The notes beneath the pieces are model-generated. The model did not search any database, was not told the DNA's origin, and saw nothing but the letters and a program-made list of their open reading frames with translations. Both the position numbers and the translations under genes were made by a program. From positions 1-58,416 of the forward strand of contig JAFQDM010000026.1 of the NCBI GenBank assembly GCA_017416065.1: DNA of 58,416 nt. Reading direction: 5' to 3'. Positions 1 through 7,849 of the stretch are shown here, piece by piece (position 1 is the first letter of the stretch; every line of letters begins with the position of its first letter). The DNA comes from Ruminococcus sp. (GTDB lineage: Bacteria > Bacillota > Clostridia > Oscillospirales > Acutalibacteraceae).

Positions 1-120
1 ACCCTGGCGGCAGATGCAAACGGCGACGGCAAGGTGAACGTTAAGGATGCAACTGCAATCCAGAAATTCGTTGCAGGAATTCCCGTAAGCTTCCCCATTG
101 GCGAGGAAAGAAAAAAGTAA
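1..120 (+). CDS. C-terminal fragment of a dockerin-bearing protein (partial)
   Basis: An open frame runs in from the left edge and stops at 118-120. The visible 39 residues contain one perfect type I dockerin calcium-loop repeat, DANGDGKVNVKD, followed by the helix ATAIQKFVAGIPV and a short charged tail, GEERKK. In dockerins, Asp/Asn at loop positions 1, 3, 5, 9 and 12 bind calcium, and all five are present. Dockerins dock secreted enzymes or binding proteins onto cohesins. The ATxIQKF helix matches that of the large dockerin protein at 43767-48023, so both could use the same cohesins encoded at 52389-58219 (inference). The rest of the protein, probably a glycoside hydrolase or binding protein, lies outside the window. 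Confidence 0.85.
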   Translation, partial: TLAADANGDGKVNVKDATAIQKFVAGIPVSFPIGEERKK

Positions 121-171
121 AATTATAAAATTGCAAAGCTCAAATTGAAAATTGCAATTGCAAGCAAAATT

Positions 172-207
172 AAAGCCTGGCGGTGATAAATTCATCGTCA
201 GGCTTTT
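172..207 (+). terminator. Intrinsic terminator after the dockerin gene
   Basis: The hairpin AAAGCCTGgCGgTGA / TCAtCGtCAGGCTTT has two mismatches and ends in a short T run. It lies 50 bases after the stop. Confidence 0.75.
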
Positions 208-292
208 GTATCTGAGAAAACTGCAAATGTACGTTTCGGTGTTTTGAACAATAAAAAGTTATGATAAGTATGATAAATAATCATATTTGTGC

Positions 293-321
293 TTGCTTTT
301 TTCGAAAAGATGTGGTAATAT
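293..321 (+). promoter_or_regulatory. Promoter of tRNA-Arg
   Basis: TTGCTT, 17 bases, then TAATAT, ending 23 bases before the mature tRNA 5' end. Confidence 0.6.
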
Positions 322-344
322 ATTATGGTCGTAAAAAACGATAT

Positions 345-421
345 GCGCTGCTAGCTCAGCTGGATAGAGTAACTGGCTACGAACCAGTAGGTCGAGGGTT
401 CGAGTCCCCCGCAGCGCGCCA
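345..421 (+). tRNA. tRNA-Arg (anticodon ACG)
   Basis: This is a full cloverleaf. The acceptor stem GCGCTGC pairs with GCAGCGC. The D arm is GCTCAGCTGGATAGAGT and the anticodon loop CTACGAA gives ACG. The T arm is GGGTTCGAGTC, and an encoded CCA sits at 419-421. ACG reads CGN arginine codons, usually after A34 deamination to inosine. Confidence 0.95.
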
Positions 422-422
422 A

Positions 423-455
423 GACGGCAACCCTCGTGGTTGCCGTCGTTTTTTA
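423..455 (+). terminator. Terminator of the tRNA-Arg transcript
   Basis: A perfect stem GACGGCAACC / GGTTGCCGTC with a 5-base loop is followed by GTTTTTT, directly after the tRNA CCA. Confidence 0.9.
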
Positions 456-488
456 TAGACTTTTATCCTTACCGAAAGGATGGTACAT

Positions 489-1274
489 ATGAAAATTATT
501 GATTTTCACGCACATATTTATCCGGACAAGATCGCACAGCGCGCCACGGATGCAATAGGTGCTTTTTATGACATTGAGATGGACAGAGTGGGCTCTCTTT
601 CAAATCTTCTGAAGTGTTCAGACAATGCGGGAATCTCTCACTGTGTTGTTCATTCCGTTGCAACAAGCGCTCAGCAGGTAGAGCGAATCAACGATTTCAT
701 TACGGAATCCGTGAACGCACACAGTGAACGTCTCCTGGGCTTTGGCACTATGCATCAGGATTACGAGGACAAGCTCGCAGAAGTTGACCGTTGCCTTAAA
801 ATGGGACTCAAAGGAATTAAACTTCACCCCGACACCCAGATGTTCAACGTAGATGACGAGAGAATGCTCCCTATGTACGATTACCTGCAGGACAAGGCTC
901 CCGTGCTGTTTCATTGCGGAGATTATCGCTATGATTATTCTCATCCTCGCAGAATTGCAAGAATATGCAAAATGTTCCCGCATCTTACCGTAATAGGTGC
1001 TCACTTCGGCGGATATTCCGTTTGGGACGAGGCTTATGAGTACCTGAAGGACCTTCCCTGTATGCTGGATACCTCCAGCTCCTCTGCACTTATGGAGGAG
1101 GGAATGTTTGAGAGGCTTATCAAGGCTTACGGCTCGGACCGCCTTCTGTTTGGCACGGATTTCCCTATGTGGGACAGCAAAGAGGAGCTTGAAAGGTTTT
1201 TAAGCGTTAACCTTACGGACTGTGAGAGGGAGAAGATACTTTGGTCAAACGGTGCACAGCTTTTGAATATATAG
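489..1274 (+). CDS. Amidohydrolase family metal-dependent hydrolase (Amidohydro_2 type)
   Basis: The 261-residue TIM-barrel hydrolase has the hallmarks of the amidohydrolase-2 family: an N-terminal HAH metal motif (DFHAHIY), GIKLHP near residue 112, FHCGDY, GAHFGG and a late FGTDFP carrying the catalytic/metal Asp. Members hydrolyse or decarboxylate cyclic and carboxylic substrates; the substrate cannot be told from sequence. An ATG nine bases upstream (480) overlaps the AAAGGA ribosome site, so the ATG at 489, 8 bases after it, is preferred. It stands alone between the tRNA terminator and a lipoprotein gene, and is probably cytoplasmic because no signal peptide is seen. Confidence 0.85.
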   Translation: MKIIDFHAHIYPDKIAQRATDAIGAFYDIEMDRVGSLSNLLKCSDNAGISHCVVHSVATSAQQVERINDFITESVNAHSERLLGFGTMHQDYEDKLAEVDRCLKMGLKGIKLHPDTQMFNVDDERMLPMYDYLQDKAPVLFHCGDYRYDYSHPRRIARICKMFPHLTVIGAHFGGYSVWDEAYEYLKDLPCMLDTSSSSALMEEGMFERLIKAYGSDRLLFGTDFPMWDSKEELERFLSVNLTDCEREKILWSNGAQLLNI

Positions 1275-1331
1275 TTGATATATTTCTGCTGATGGTTTAT
1301 AATTAACTTATCCTATATAGAGGTGATTTTT

Positions 1332-1757
1332 ATGAAGAATTGGTTTTCCCTTGTTATGGCTGTTGTAATGTGCATTTCCGTTTTTGCCCTTTCAGGCTGC
1401 AAAAAAGAGGATGGCAATGAGGGCGCAGAGAGCTATGATGACAATTACAGCTTTAGTGCCCACGTGGATGAGGATGCAGATATCCTTGGAGTCTGGACGG
1501 AAGCTCTTGCTGAGGACAGCAAATCTGAAAAAACCATTTGGCGGTTTGAGGACTCCACAACCCTGAATATTATTGAAACCGTGGGAGGTCATTCACTCAC
1601 TGTAGGCGCGGCTTATAATTATAATCAGGAAACAAACGAGCTTACCTATATGATTCTGGATACAAAGAAGGAATATAAGGTGAAGGTGTCCTTTGACGGA
1701 GATGCTATGATCTTTACGGATGAAAGCGGAGAGCTTTTTAAAACTTTTACCAAGTAA
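1332..1757 (+). CDS. Small secreted lipoprotein, lipocalin-like
   Basis: The 141-residue product begins with a lipoprotein signal peptide: Lys, about 17 hydrophobic residues, and the lipobox LSGC near residue 23. A charged linker KKEDGNEG follows. The mature part (GVWTEALAED..., WRFEDSTTLNI, LTYMILDTKKEYKVKVSFDG, FTK at the end) alternates short beta strands and resembles small lipocalin-like domains that begin with a G-x-W motif; function is unknown. The ATG at 1332 follows AGAGGTG at proper spacing, whereas the GTG at 1323 lies inside that ribosome site. It shows no operon partner and is followed by a strong terminator. Confidence 0.75.
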   Translation: MKNWFSLVMAVVMCISVFALSGCKKEDGNEGAESYDDNYSFSAHVDEDADILGVWTEALAEDSKSEKTIWRFEDSTTLNIIETVGGHSLTVGAAYNYNQETNELTYMILDTKKEYKVKVSFDGDAMIFTDESGELFKTFTK

Positions 1758-1801
1758 TTGTCGGTAAAATTTATTGCTTATAAAGTTAATACTTTAAATC
1801 T

Positions 1802-1840
1802 AAACCTTGGCAGATATAAACTGCCAAGGTTTTATATTTT
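1802..1840 (+). terminator. Terminator after the lipoprotein gene
   Basis: AAACCTTGGCAG / CTGCCAAGGTTT is a 12-bp perfect stem with loop ATATAAA, then TTATATTTTTT. Confidence 0.9.
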
Positions 1841-1928
1841 TTAGCGTCAAAATATTTGTTGAATATGAAAATATTTACTGAACATAAGGCGGAAAAATTG
1901 TTGGATAAGTAGTTTTTTGAAAAAGCTG

Positions 1929-1957
1929 TGGAAAATATTCACGATTTATATTATAAT
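1929..1957 (+). promoter_or_regulatory. Putative promoter of the LytTR regulator
   Basis: TGGAAA, 17 bases, TATAAT; the -10 is consensus and the -35 is imperfect. It leaves a leader of about 80 bases. Confidence 0.5.
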
Positions 1958-2045
1958 GTCACGAGTAGCAAAACATACACTTCGAAATATATTTACAAAA
2001 GTATGTTGGAATGCGAAATGATAATCACAATTCGGGGGAGCAATT

Positions 2046-2750
2046 ATGTATAGTATTTCTATATATGATACTAAAGGATCACGGGCAAAGGAATTGGAAA
2101 AGCTTCTGGAGTGTTATTTTTATGCTAAGGGTATCCCTGTCAGGGTCAGGATTTTTTCGTCTTTATCTGACGTTGTCAGAGCTGCAGGGTATACGGATAT
2201 TGCTTTTCTGAGCGTAGGGGAGGGTAACGCAGATACGCTTGATATGTGCGATGCCATGCTCAGAAATCATTCCGGAATCTTCTTGTATATATTATCGGAA
2301 AAATATAGCTTTCTTGACAATGCAATGGATCTGAATGTGTTCAGGTATCTTGAGCATCCTGTAGACAGACGGAGGCTGTTTGCATCACTTGACATCATCC
2401 TCAATAAGCCTCTGAGCATTTCTTTTACGTCTGATTATATGCAGGTAACTCTGAGAGAAAACGAGATAGTTTGCATATATAAAGCAGGCAGAAAGACATA
2501 CGTGCTTACTGATTCGGGGAGTGTCTATCCCTCAACGTCGAGCATCAAGGAATGGCTGGAAAGAACAAGCAGGTGCAAAACCTATGCCTGTCCTCATTAC
2601 GGATATATTGTGAACTTAAAATACATAGCAAACTTTAACGGAGAAGCAGTTGTGCTGAAATGCAAAACAGGAAGGGCGGTAACCGTTTATCCTTCTCAAA
2701 GAAAGATGACGGAATTCAAAAACAGATACTACGCATGGAATCGGGAATGA
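2046..2750 (+). CDS. LytTR-family response regulator with degenerate receiver domain
   Basis: The protein has 234 residues. Residues 1-120 follow the receiver fold, with strand ISIYD, strand DIAFLSV, and the late strand YLEHPVDRRRL, where the conserved K-P region is reduced to H-P. Residues about 130-234 are a LytTR DNA-binding domain, with the typical strands CIYKAGRKTYVLTDSG, the central SIKEWLE, and the C-terminal YIVNLKYIANFNGEAVVLK. In normal receivers the third strand ends in the phosphorylated Asp (FLDI); here it reads FLSV, so phosphorylation seems impossible. No histidine kinase lies nearby. It probably acts as a phosphorylation-independent transcription factor (inference). The ATG at 2046 has a GGGGGAG site in front. 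Confidence 0.8.
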   Translation: MYSISIYDTKGSRAKELEKLLECYFYAKGIPVRVRIFSSLSDVVRAAGYTDIAFLSVGEGNADTLDMCDAMLRNHSGIFLYILSEKYSFLDNAMDLNVFRYLEHPVDRRRLFASLDIILNKPLSISFTSDYMQVTLRENEIVCIYKAGRKTYVLTDSGSVYPSTSSIKEWLERTSRCKTYACPHYGYIVNLKYIANFNGEAVVLKCKTGRAVTVYPSQRKMTEFKNRYYAWNRE

Positions 2751-2915
2751 TCTGTACTCATAGCTTAGTTGTGAATCTGACGATTTGTCAAAACTGCCGT
2801 CGATTTTGCAAGAATCATTGTGATTTTACGGGACAATTATTATAATATAGCTGTTCCGATTTTCGGGGCGCAAAAGTTAAGGTCAATGCACATAGCGCAT
2901 TGTCTGTTTTGTACA

Positions 2916-2963
2916 AGCAAAGGTCTGCGGTTCTTTCCACCCCTCCGCAGGCCTTTGCTTTTT
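2916..2963 (+). terminator. Terminator upstream of the radical SAM gene
   Basis: AGCAAAGGtCTGCGG pairs with CCGCAGgCCTTTGCT around a 14-base loop and is followed by TTTT. It closes the LytTR transcript. The rest of 2751-2981 shows no gene. Confidence 0.8.
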
Positions 2964-2981
2964 AACTTTATGATTAATGTG

Positions 2982-3010
2982 TTGAAACCTTTTTTTCATT
3001 ATGCTATAAT
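2982..3010 (+). promoter_or_regulatory. Promoter of the B12-radical SAM gene
   Basis: TTGAAA, exactly 17 bases, TATAAT; the -10 ends 28 bases before the start codon. Confidence 0.8.
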
Positions 3011-3038
3011 AAAAGAACCCTGAATGGGAGGGAAAAAT

Positions 3039-4778
3039 ATGTGTGACGTATTATTTGTGGTACCCTCAAAGGTACCAAGCGCTTATCAGGAGTGCTCAGG
3101 CAGTCTGCTGCTTGCAACGATTCTGAGAGAAAGCGGCATAAATGCAGATATCTACAGGTTTTATGAAGCGGATATGAGCAAAAGCTTCGGTGATTTTGTA
3201 AACGAAACGGCAGAGAACATCTGCAGAAGGAACCCCCGTGTTGTTTCTTTCTATTGCCGATGCGATTACTTTCTGGCGGATATTAAGATTGCTGAAAGAT
3301 TAAAGCAGATCAATAAGGATACTGTGGTAGTTTTCGGAGGACCTCAGGCAACTGCCTCCTGCACAGAGATCCTTGAGGAGCTTCCCTTTGTGGATTACTG
3401 CTGCTCAGGCGAGGGAGAAACAACGGTTGTGCCCCTATTCGGCGGACTTTTGCGCGGGGAGGACGTTACCTCTGTCAGAGGACTTACATACAGGAATGCA
3501 AAGGGAGAGGTGGTTTCCAATCCTGTTCCCGAGCTTATTAAGAATCTGGATGATATACCCAATATAGACTATGCTCTCATTCCCCCTCAGGCAATGCAGA
3601 CCACTAAGGAAAGGGATGCGGCAATTACCATTGATGTGGGCAGAGGCTGTCCGTTTAATTGCGCATATTGCTCTACAAAGGTTTTCTGGAAGAGAAAATT
3701 CAGAGTAAAGAGCCCCAAGAAAATCGTTGATGAGATGCTCAAGGTCAACAGGGATTACGGTATTAAAAAGTTTGTATTTGAGCACGACCTGTTTACTGCA
3801 AACAAAAAGAACGTGCTTGAATTCTGCAATGAGCTTACAAGCAGCGGACTTAAGATCCGCTGGACTTGTTCCTCAAGAATTGACACCATTGACGAAGAGA
3901 TGATAGACGCCATGGTGGCTGCAGGCTGTACGGAGATATATTTCGGAATAGAGACCGGCTCCCCCAGAATGCAGGAGATAATTCATAAAAAGATCAGGAT
4001 CCCTGACGTGGTGCGCATCTGCAAATACCTTGCAGGCAAGAAGATAAAGGTAATCGCTTCGTTTATGTACGGCTTCCCGGAAGAGACAGAGGAGGATCTG
4101 GAGCTTACCATGAGGCTTGTGCTTGAGCTTGTAAGGTCAGGTGTCAACAGATTCCAGTTCCATCTTTGCACCATTCTCCCCGGAACAGAGTATTTTGAAA
4201 AATACAAAAACGAGCTTGTTTTTGCAAAAAGTGTTTCCAACATTGTGTCGGATTTCGGTGTTGAAGAGAATTACGACTTTATTTGTGAGCACAAAAGGCT
4301 TTTTGCCTTCTATTACGAATATCACAACGAGCACAGGGCAAAGCTTGAACACTTTGACAGAATAGTGCTGTTGGTAATTGAAATGTACAACAGACTATCA
4401 TCTCTTGACGCAGAAAAATTCAAGGATATGTCTTTGGTGGATATATTCTTTGCCTACAAGGCAGCCAATGCAGATGTGCTGACCGACTCTGAGGCCTCTG
4501 AGGACCTTAACCTGCGCTCAAAGGAAATGGCAAGGAACTACCTTTCTTCTGTGTATGCCGATGATAAGCTTGAAAAAGTGTGTCAGATTCTGGACTATGC
4601 AGAGGACTGCTCGCAGATGTACAGCCTGCAGGAGGGAGCAATGGACGTAAGGTCATATAACGTTGACGTTAAGGCATACGTAGAGAAGAAGCCCCTTGAT
4701 GAAATAGAGCTGATTCCAAGCATTGTGTACTTCAGAAAGAAAAACGGAAAAATTGAAAACGTAATAAACAAAATGTAA
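3039..4778 (+). CDS. B12-binding-domain radical SAM protein
   Basis: The 579-residue protein has an N-terminal cobalamin-binding Rossmann-like domain (about 1-150: VLFVVPS, VVFGGPQATA, CCSGEGE). A radical SAM core follows (about 180-400) with the CxxxCxxC iron-sulfur motif in RGCPFNCAYCS. A C-terminal helical region of about 180 residues has no motif I recognise. The family includes BchE-like cyclases and methyltransferases; the substrate is unknown. The start at ATG 3039 is chosen because GGGAGGG lies 7 bases upstream and the earlier ATG 3024 overlaps that site. It is monocistronic, with a consensus promoter and a terminator shared with the convergent decarboxylase gene. Confidence 0.88.
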   Translation: MCDVLFVVPSKVPSAYQECSGSLLLATILRESGINADIYRFYEADMSKSFGDFVNETAENICRRNPRVVSFYCRCDYFLADIKIAERLKQINKDTVVVFGGPQATASCTEILEELPFVDYCCSGEGETTVVPLFGGLLRGEDVTSVRGLTYRNAKGEVVSNPVPELIKNLDDIPNIDYALIPPQAMQTTKERDAAITIDVGRGCPFNCAYCSTKVFWKRKFRVKSPKKIVDEMLKVNRDYGIKKFVFEHDLFTANKKNVLEFCNELTSSGLKIRWTCSSRIDTIDEEMIDAMVAAGCTEIYFGIETGSPRMQEIIHKKIRIPDVVRICKYLAGKKIKVIASFMYGFPEETEEDLELTMRLVLELVRSGVNRFQFHLCTILPGTEYFEKYKNELVFAKSVSNIVSDFGVEENYDFICEHKRLFAFYYEYHNEHRAKLEHFDRIVLLVIEMYNRLSSLDAEKFKDMSLVDIFFAYKAANADVLTDSEASEDLNLRSKEMARNYLSSVYADDKLEKVCQILDYAEDCSQMYSLQEGAMDVRSYNVDVKAYVEKKPLDEIELIPSIVYFRKKNGKIENVINKM

Positions 4779-4820
4779 AAAATCCCGTTGTCGGTGCAAT
4801 TGTGCCGATAACGGGATTTG
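4779..4820. terminator. Bidirectional terminator between convergent genes
   Basis: The stem AAATCCCGTTgTCGGtGCA / TGtgCCGAtAACGGGATTT has A and T runs on both sides. It serves the radical SAM gene on + and the decarboxylase on -. Confidence 0.88.
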
Positions 4821-4822
4821 AT

Positions 4823-6163
4823 TTATTCTTTGATAACCTTGCAGGTTTTGATGTTGTAGTATTCAAACAGGCTTACCGCCTGTGGGGTGATCCTTTCTCC
4901 GCAGACCACAACGGGTACTGCAGGCGGGCAGGAAACGCAGGTGCAGGCAAGCACTCTGCCCACACTTTCAGATACGGGAATACTTTCAGCTCTGCTCAGC
5001 ATTGCCTGCCGCGCAGACATTACCGTTTCTGCATGGCCCAAGGGTGATGCCTTGCAGGCTATGGGAGCTTTTTGGGGGATACGAGCAAGCGCCGCCTCCA
5101 AATCTGAGAATATGTTATCACCGCTTTGAGGGGTCAGCATCAGCACCAGAAAATCAGGGTCCGAAAACTCGCACTCAATGCTGTTTTCTCTGAGTATTTC
5201 TGCAAGCTGTGTGCCTGTGTAGCCAAAAGGTTTTGCCTCAATGGTGATCTTCAGATCTTCATTTCCGTACAGAGAATAGCCCATAAGGGTCAACCTGTCC
5301 TTCAGATTGCGAACCCTTTTGCAGGTACGGCTCAGCTCCTCAGGAAGATGTTCGCTGAGGTATTTGTTAGCCATATCAAGGGACTGGAGTATAAGATAAG
5401 ATGGGCTTGTGGAGCCAAAAAGAGACAGTGCGTCCTTTGCATTCTCTGCAAGTACGGAGGGTGCACTTTCAGATATATGCAGGTAAGCACCTCCCGTGAG
5501 CACGGGCAGGGTCTTGTGAGCAGAATCACAGCACATATCTGCCCCTGAGTCTATAGGATGCAGGGAGCAGGGCAGAAACTTCAGGTATGCTCCGTGGGCA
5601 TTGTCTGCAAGGAGCAAAACTCCGTGCTTTCTGCAAACTTCAGACAAGCCCCTGATATCCGAAATATTGCCCAGATAATCGGGACTTGTGATATATACCG
5701 CCATGGGCTTTTGCTCACAGTCTGAAAGCAATTCATCGAGATATTCAGGGGTGATGCTGCAGGAAAGATAGGTGCTTTTTTCTGTGCCGTACATCCATTT
5801 TACCTGAAGGTCAAGGAGCACCGCCGCAGAAAGAAAAGCTTTGTGAGCATTTCTGCCTGCAAGCACCGTGTTGGAGAGAACGTTCTCCTTTGCGTGCAGA
5901 AGAGCAAGGTACAGCATGGCGCGTATGCAGAGGGAAGAGCCCTCTGTGCTGTAGAAGGTGTTGCATCCAAAGAGTGCGCTTGCGTTAGCCTCGCTTTCTT
6001 TTATTATCCCCGATGCTTCGTAAAGGCTGTCGGCACCGGTTATCTCCGTTATGTCATAGGCCTCACAGCCAAGCAGTTCAGTACCCTTGTGTCCCGGCAT
6101 ATGAAGTCTTGCAAAACCAGATCCTGCGTACTGACTTACAAAGTCACAGATTGGGGTGTTCAT
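4823..6163 (-). CDS. Orn/Lys/Arg decarboxylase-like PLP enzyme
   Basis: The 446-residue protein is a fold-type I PLP enzyme of the Orn/Lys/Arg decarboxylase major-domain family. Diagnostic features are the N-terminal HMPGHKG, DITEITGADSLY, the STEGSSL phosphate-binding turn, DNAHGAY (cofactor Asp near 187) and SAHKTLPVLTGG with the Schiff-base Lys at 217. It lacks the wing domain of large inducible decarboxylases, like the short Bacillus YaaO/SpeA type. Substrate specificity among Arg, Lys and Orn cannot be assigned. The start codon overlaps the stop of the SCIFF maturase gene by one base (TAATG), so translation is coupled and the gene belongs to the scfA-scfB transcript. Confidence 0.9.
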   Translation of the reverse strand: MNTPICDFVSQYAGSGFARLHMPGHKGTELLGCEAYDITEITGADSLYEASGIIKESEANASALFGCNTFYSTEGSSLCIRAMLYLALLHAKENVLSNTVLAGRNAHKAFLSAAVLLDLQVKWMYGTEKSTYLSCSITPEYLDELLSDCEQKPMAVYITSPDYLGNISDIRGLSEVCRKHGVLLLADNAHGAYLKFLPCSLHPIDSGADMCCDSAHKTLPVLTGGAYLHISESAPSVLAENAKDALSLFGSTSPSYLILQSLDMANKYLSEHLPEELSRTCKRVRNLKDRLTLMGYSLYGNEDLKITIEAKPFGYTGTQLAEILRENSIECEFSDPDFLVLMLTPQSGDNIFSDLEAALARIPQKAPIACKASPLGHAETVMSARQAMLSRAESIPVSESVGRVLACTCVSCPPAVPVVVCGERITPQAVSLFEYYNIKTCKVIKE

Positions 6164-7548
6164 TAGCTTTGACCCTCAAAGGCTCTTGCAATTGCAACCA
6201 TAATGGCACATTCCATTCTCTTGCGGAAGAGTGTGCAGCCATCCTTGTACACACCCTTGACGGAGCCTGTGGAGTGGTATGCGTTGGCGGCACATCCGCC
6301 TGAGCAGTAAAGCTTAGCCCAGCAATCGTGGCAGTCAGGACGTGCATAAACATTGCACTCGGCAAAGCTCTCTTGAACCTCTTTGTTGGTAACACCTTGC
6401 CAGATATCTCCCAGTCTGAATTTTTCTTCGCCTACAAACTGATGACAGGGATAAAGGTCGCCCCAAGGGGTCACAGCCATATATTCGGTGCCTGAGCCGC
6501 AGCCTGAGATCCGCTTGTAAATGCAGGGGCCGCCCGTCAGATCAATCATATAGTGATAGAAGGTGAAGGGTCTGCCCTCCTTGTCTCGTTTGAGCATAAG
6601 CTCTGCAAGCTGCTCGTATTGCTGCATAACTACCTCAAGGTCAGAGGCGGTCAGTGCCTCCGGGTCGTTGGGAGCACTCACAACAGGCTCCATACTGAGC
6701 TCTGTAAAGCCCAGGTCCAGCATCTGCTGAATATCCTTGAGGAAGTCGGGGTTTGCGTGGGTAAAGGTGCCGCGCATATAGTAGTTTTTGCCGTTTCTGG
6801 CCTCTACGAGCTTCTGGAACTTTGGTACTATCCTCTCCCAGCTTCCGTTGCCTGCATAGTCTACACGGTAGCGGTCGTGGATCTCCTTTCTGCCGTCAAG
6901 GCTCAGCACAACGTTGCTCATTTCTTTGTTTGCAAAATCTATCACGTCGTCATCAATAAGCAGACCGTTGGTGGTAAGCGTAAAGCGGAAGTTTTTGCCT
7001 TTTTCCTTTTCTATGCTTCTGGCGTAAGCAACCATCTGCTTTACGACCTCAAAGTTCATCAGAGGCTCTCCGCCAAAGAAGTCAACCTCCAGGTTTCGTC
7101 TGCTGCCTGAGTTTTCCACAAGGAAATCAAGGGCGCGCTTGCCAACCTCAAAGCTCATTATTGCTCTGTCGCCGTGGTATTTGCCCTGGCTTGCAAAGCA
7201 GTATGAGCAGTTCAGGTTGCAGGTGTGGGCAATGTGGATGCAGAGAGCCTTAACAACCCCTGCGGTCTTTGCCTTAAGCTCGCCTGCCATAGGCTTGAAG
7301 GTATCAGGGGAGAAGAGCTTGCCGCTTTCCTTTAGCTCTTCAACCTGGTTGTAGCATTCCTCAAGATCGTTGGAGGTAATGTCCTCTCTGCCTGAGTATT
7401 TCTCGCTTAAAGCAGAGAGTATCTCCTCACGGCTTGAAGCTTCAAACATTTCTATTATATCATAGGCTACCTCGTCCACAACGTGGATCGCTCCTGAGCA
7501 AACGTCCAGTACTATGTTGTAGCCCCCAAGTTTGTATTGATGTATCAT
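6163..7548 (-). CDS. scfB: SCIFF radical SAM maturase (thioether-forming)
   Basis: The 461-residue protein installs a Cys-to-alpha-carbon thioether bridge in the SCIFF peptide (known family role). The N-terminal peptide-recognition region begins IHQYKLGGYNIVLDV. The radical SAM motif CNLNCSYC is at 110-117 and the FFGGEPLMN motif follows. The C-terminal SPASM domain carries auxiliary cluster cysteines in GCGSG, YPCHQF and CHDCWAKLYCSGGC. The start at ATG 7548 (MIHQYK) is where the family begins and has AGGGAGTT upstream; a longer frame to 7611 reads through the intercistronic hairpin and is rejected. The substrate gene lies immediately upstream. Confidence 0.95.
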   Translation of the reverse strand: MIHQYKLGGYNIVLDVCSGAIHVVDEVAYDIIEMFEASSREEILSALSEKYSGREDITSNDLEECYNQVEELKESGKLFSPDTFKPMAGELKAKTAGVVKALCIHIAHTCNLNCSYCFASQGKYHGDRAIMSFEVGKRALDFLVENSGSRRNLEVDFFGGEPLMNFEVVKQMVAYARSIEKEKGKNFRFTLTTNGLLIDDDVIDFANKEMSNVVLSLDGRKEIHDRYRVDYAGNGSWERIVPKFQKLVEARNGKNYYMRGTFTHANPDFLKDIQQMLDLGFTELSMEPVVSAPNDPEALTASDLEVVMQQYEQLAELMLKRDKEGRPFTFYHYMIDLTGGPCIYKRISGCGSGTEYMAVTPWGDLYPCHQFVGEEKFRLGDIWQGVTNKEVQESFAECNVYARPDCHDCWAKLYCSGGCAANAYHSTGSVKGVYKDGCTLFRKRMECAIMVAIARAFEGQS

Positions 7549-7564
7549 ATCCGAACTCCCTGAA

Positions 7565-7602
7565 AAAAAGAATAAAAATGCCGCCCTTGTAAGGCGGCAT
7601 TT
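7565..7602 (-). terminator. Intercistronic hairpin/attenuator between SCIFF and maturase genes
   Basis: Read on the minus strand, AAATGCCGCC / GGCGGCATTT is a perfect 10-bp stem followed by TTATTCTTTTTTT. It lies between the stop of the peptide gene and the start of the maturase. It should end most transcripts after the peptide, or protect its 3' end, making peptide more abundant than enzyme. Confidence 0.8.
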
Positions 7603-7611
7603 AAGGTGCAA

Positions 7612-7764
7612 TTACTTGCTCTCGTTGTGGTTCTCGCACTCCTGGTTAGCGATACCGCAGCTTGTTTTGCATGCGGACTGGCAGGATGTCTGGCACTCGC
7701 CGCAACCGCCGTTCTTTGCGCTTTCGCAGAGATTGCGGGTCTCAATAGTTTTAATATGTTCCAT
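7612..7764 (-). CDS. scfA: SCIFF peptide precursor (six cysteines in forty-five residues)
   Basis: This 50-residue ORF starts MEHIKTIETRNL. Its core has the canonical spacing: C21, C24, C28, C32, C36 and C43, within GECQTSCQSACKTSC and NQEC. This matches the nearly universal clostridial SCIFF ribosomally made peptide, whose Cys-to-Thr thioether is formed by the adjacent maturase. An additional Cys at 13 in the leader is not part of the usual six. A GGAGGTT ribosome site lies 7 bases before the ATG and a consensus promoter lies upstream. The mature product's biological role is unknown. Confidence 0.95.
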   Translation of the reverse strand: MEHIKTIETRNLCESAKNGGCGECQTSCQSACKTSCGIANQECENHNESK

Positions 7765-7796
7765 GATAGAAACCTCCATCAATTATTTGTGTAAAA

Positions 7797-7825
7797 ATTT
7801 TATCACGTTTTTGCAATAAAGTCAA
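7797..7825 (-). promoter_or_regulatory. Promoter of the scfA-scfB-decarboxylase operon
   Basis: Minus strand: TTGACT, 17 bases, TAAAAT. It ends 33 bases before the SCIFF start codon. Confidence 0.85.
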
Positions 7826-7849
7826 TACCATATATTGCTGACGGTTGCT

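Noticed and set aside
261-458. Open frame of 65 codons
   Set aside because: It runs through the complete tRNA-Arg gene and its terminator and has no ribosome site.
2820-3023. Open frame of 67 codons before the radical SAM gene
   Set aside because: It crosses a terminator and the next gene's promoter; no ribosome site.
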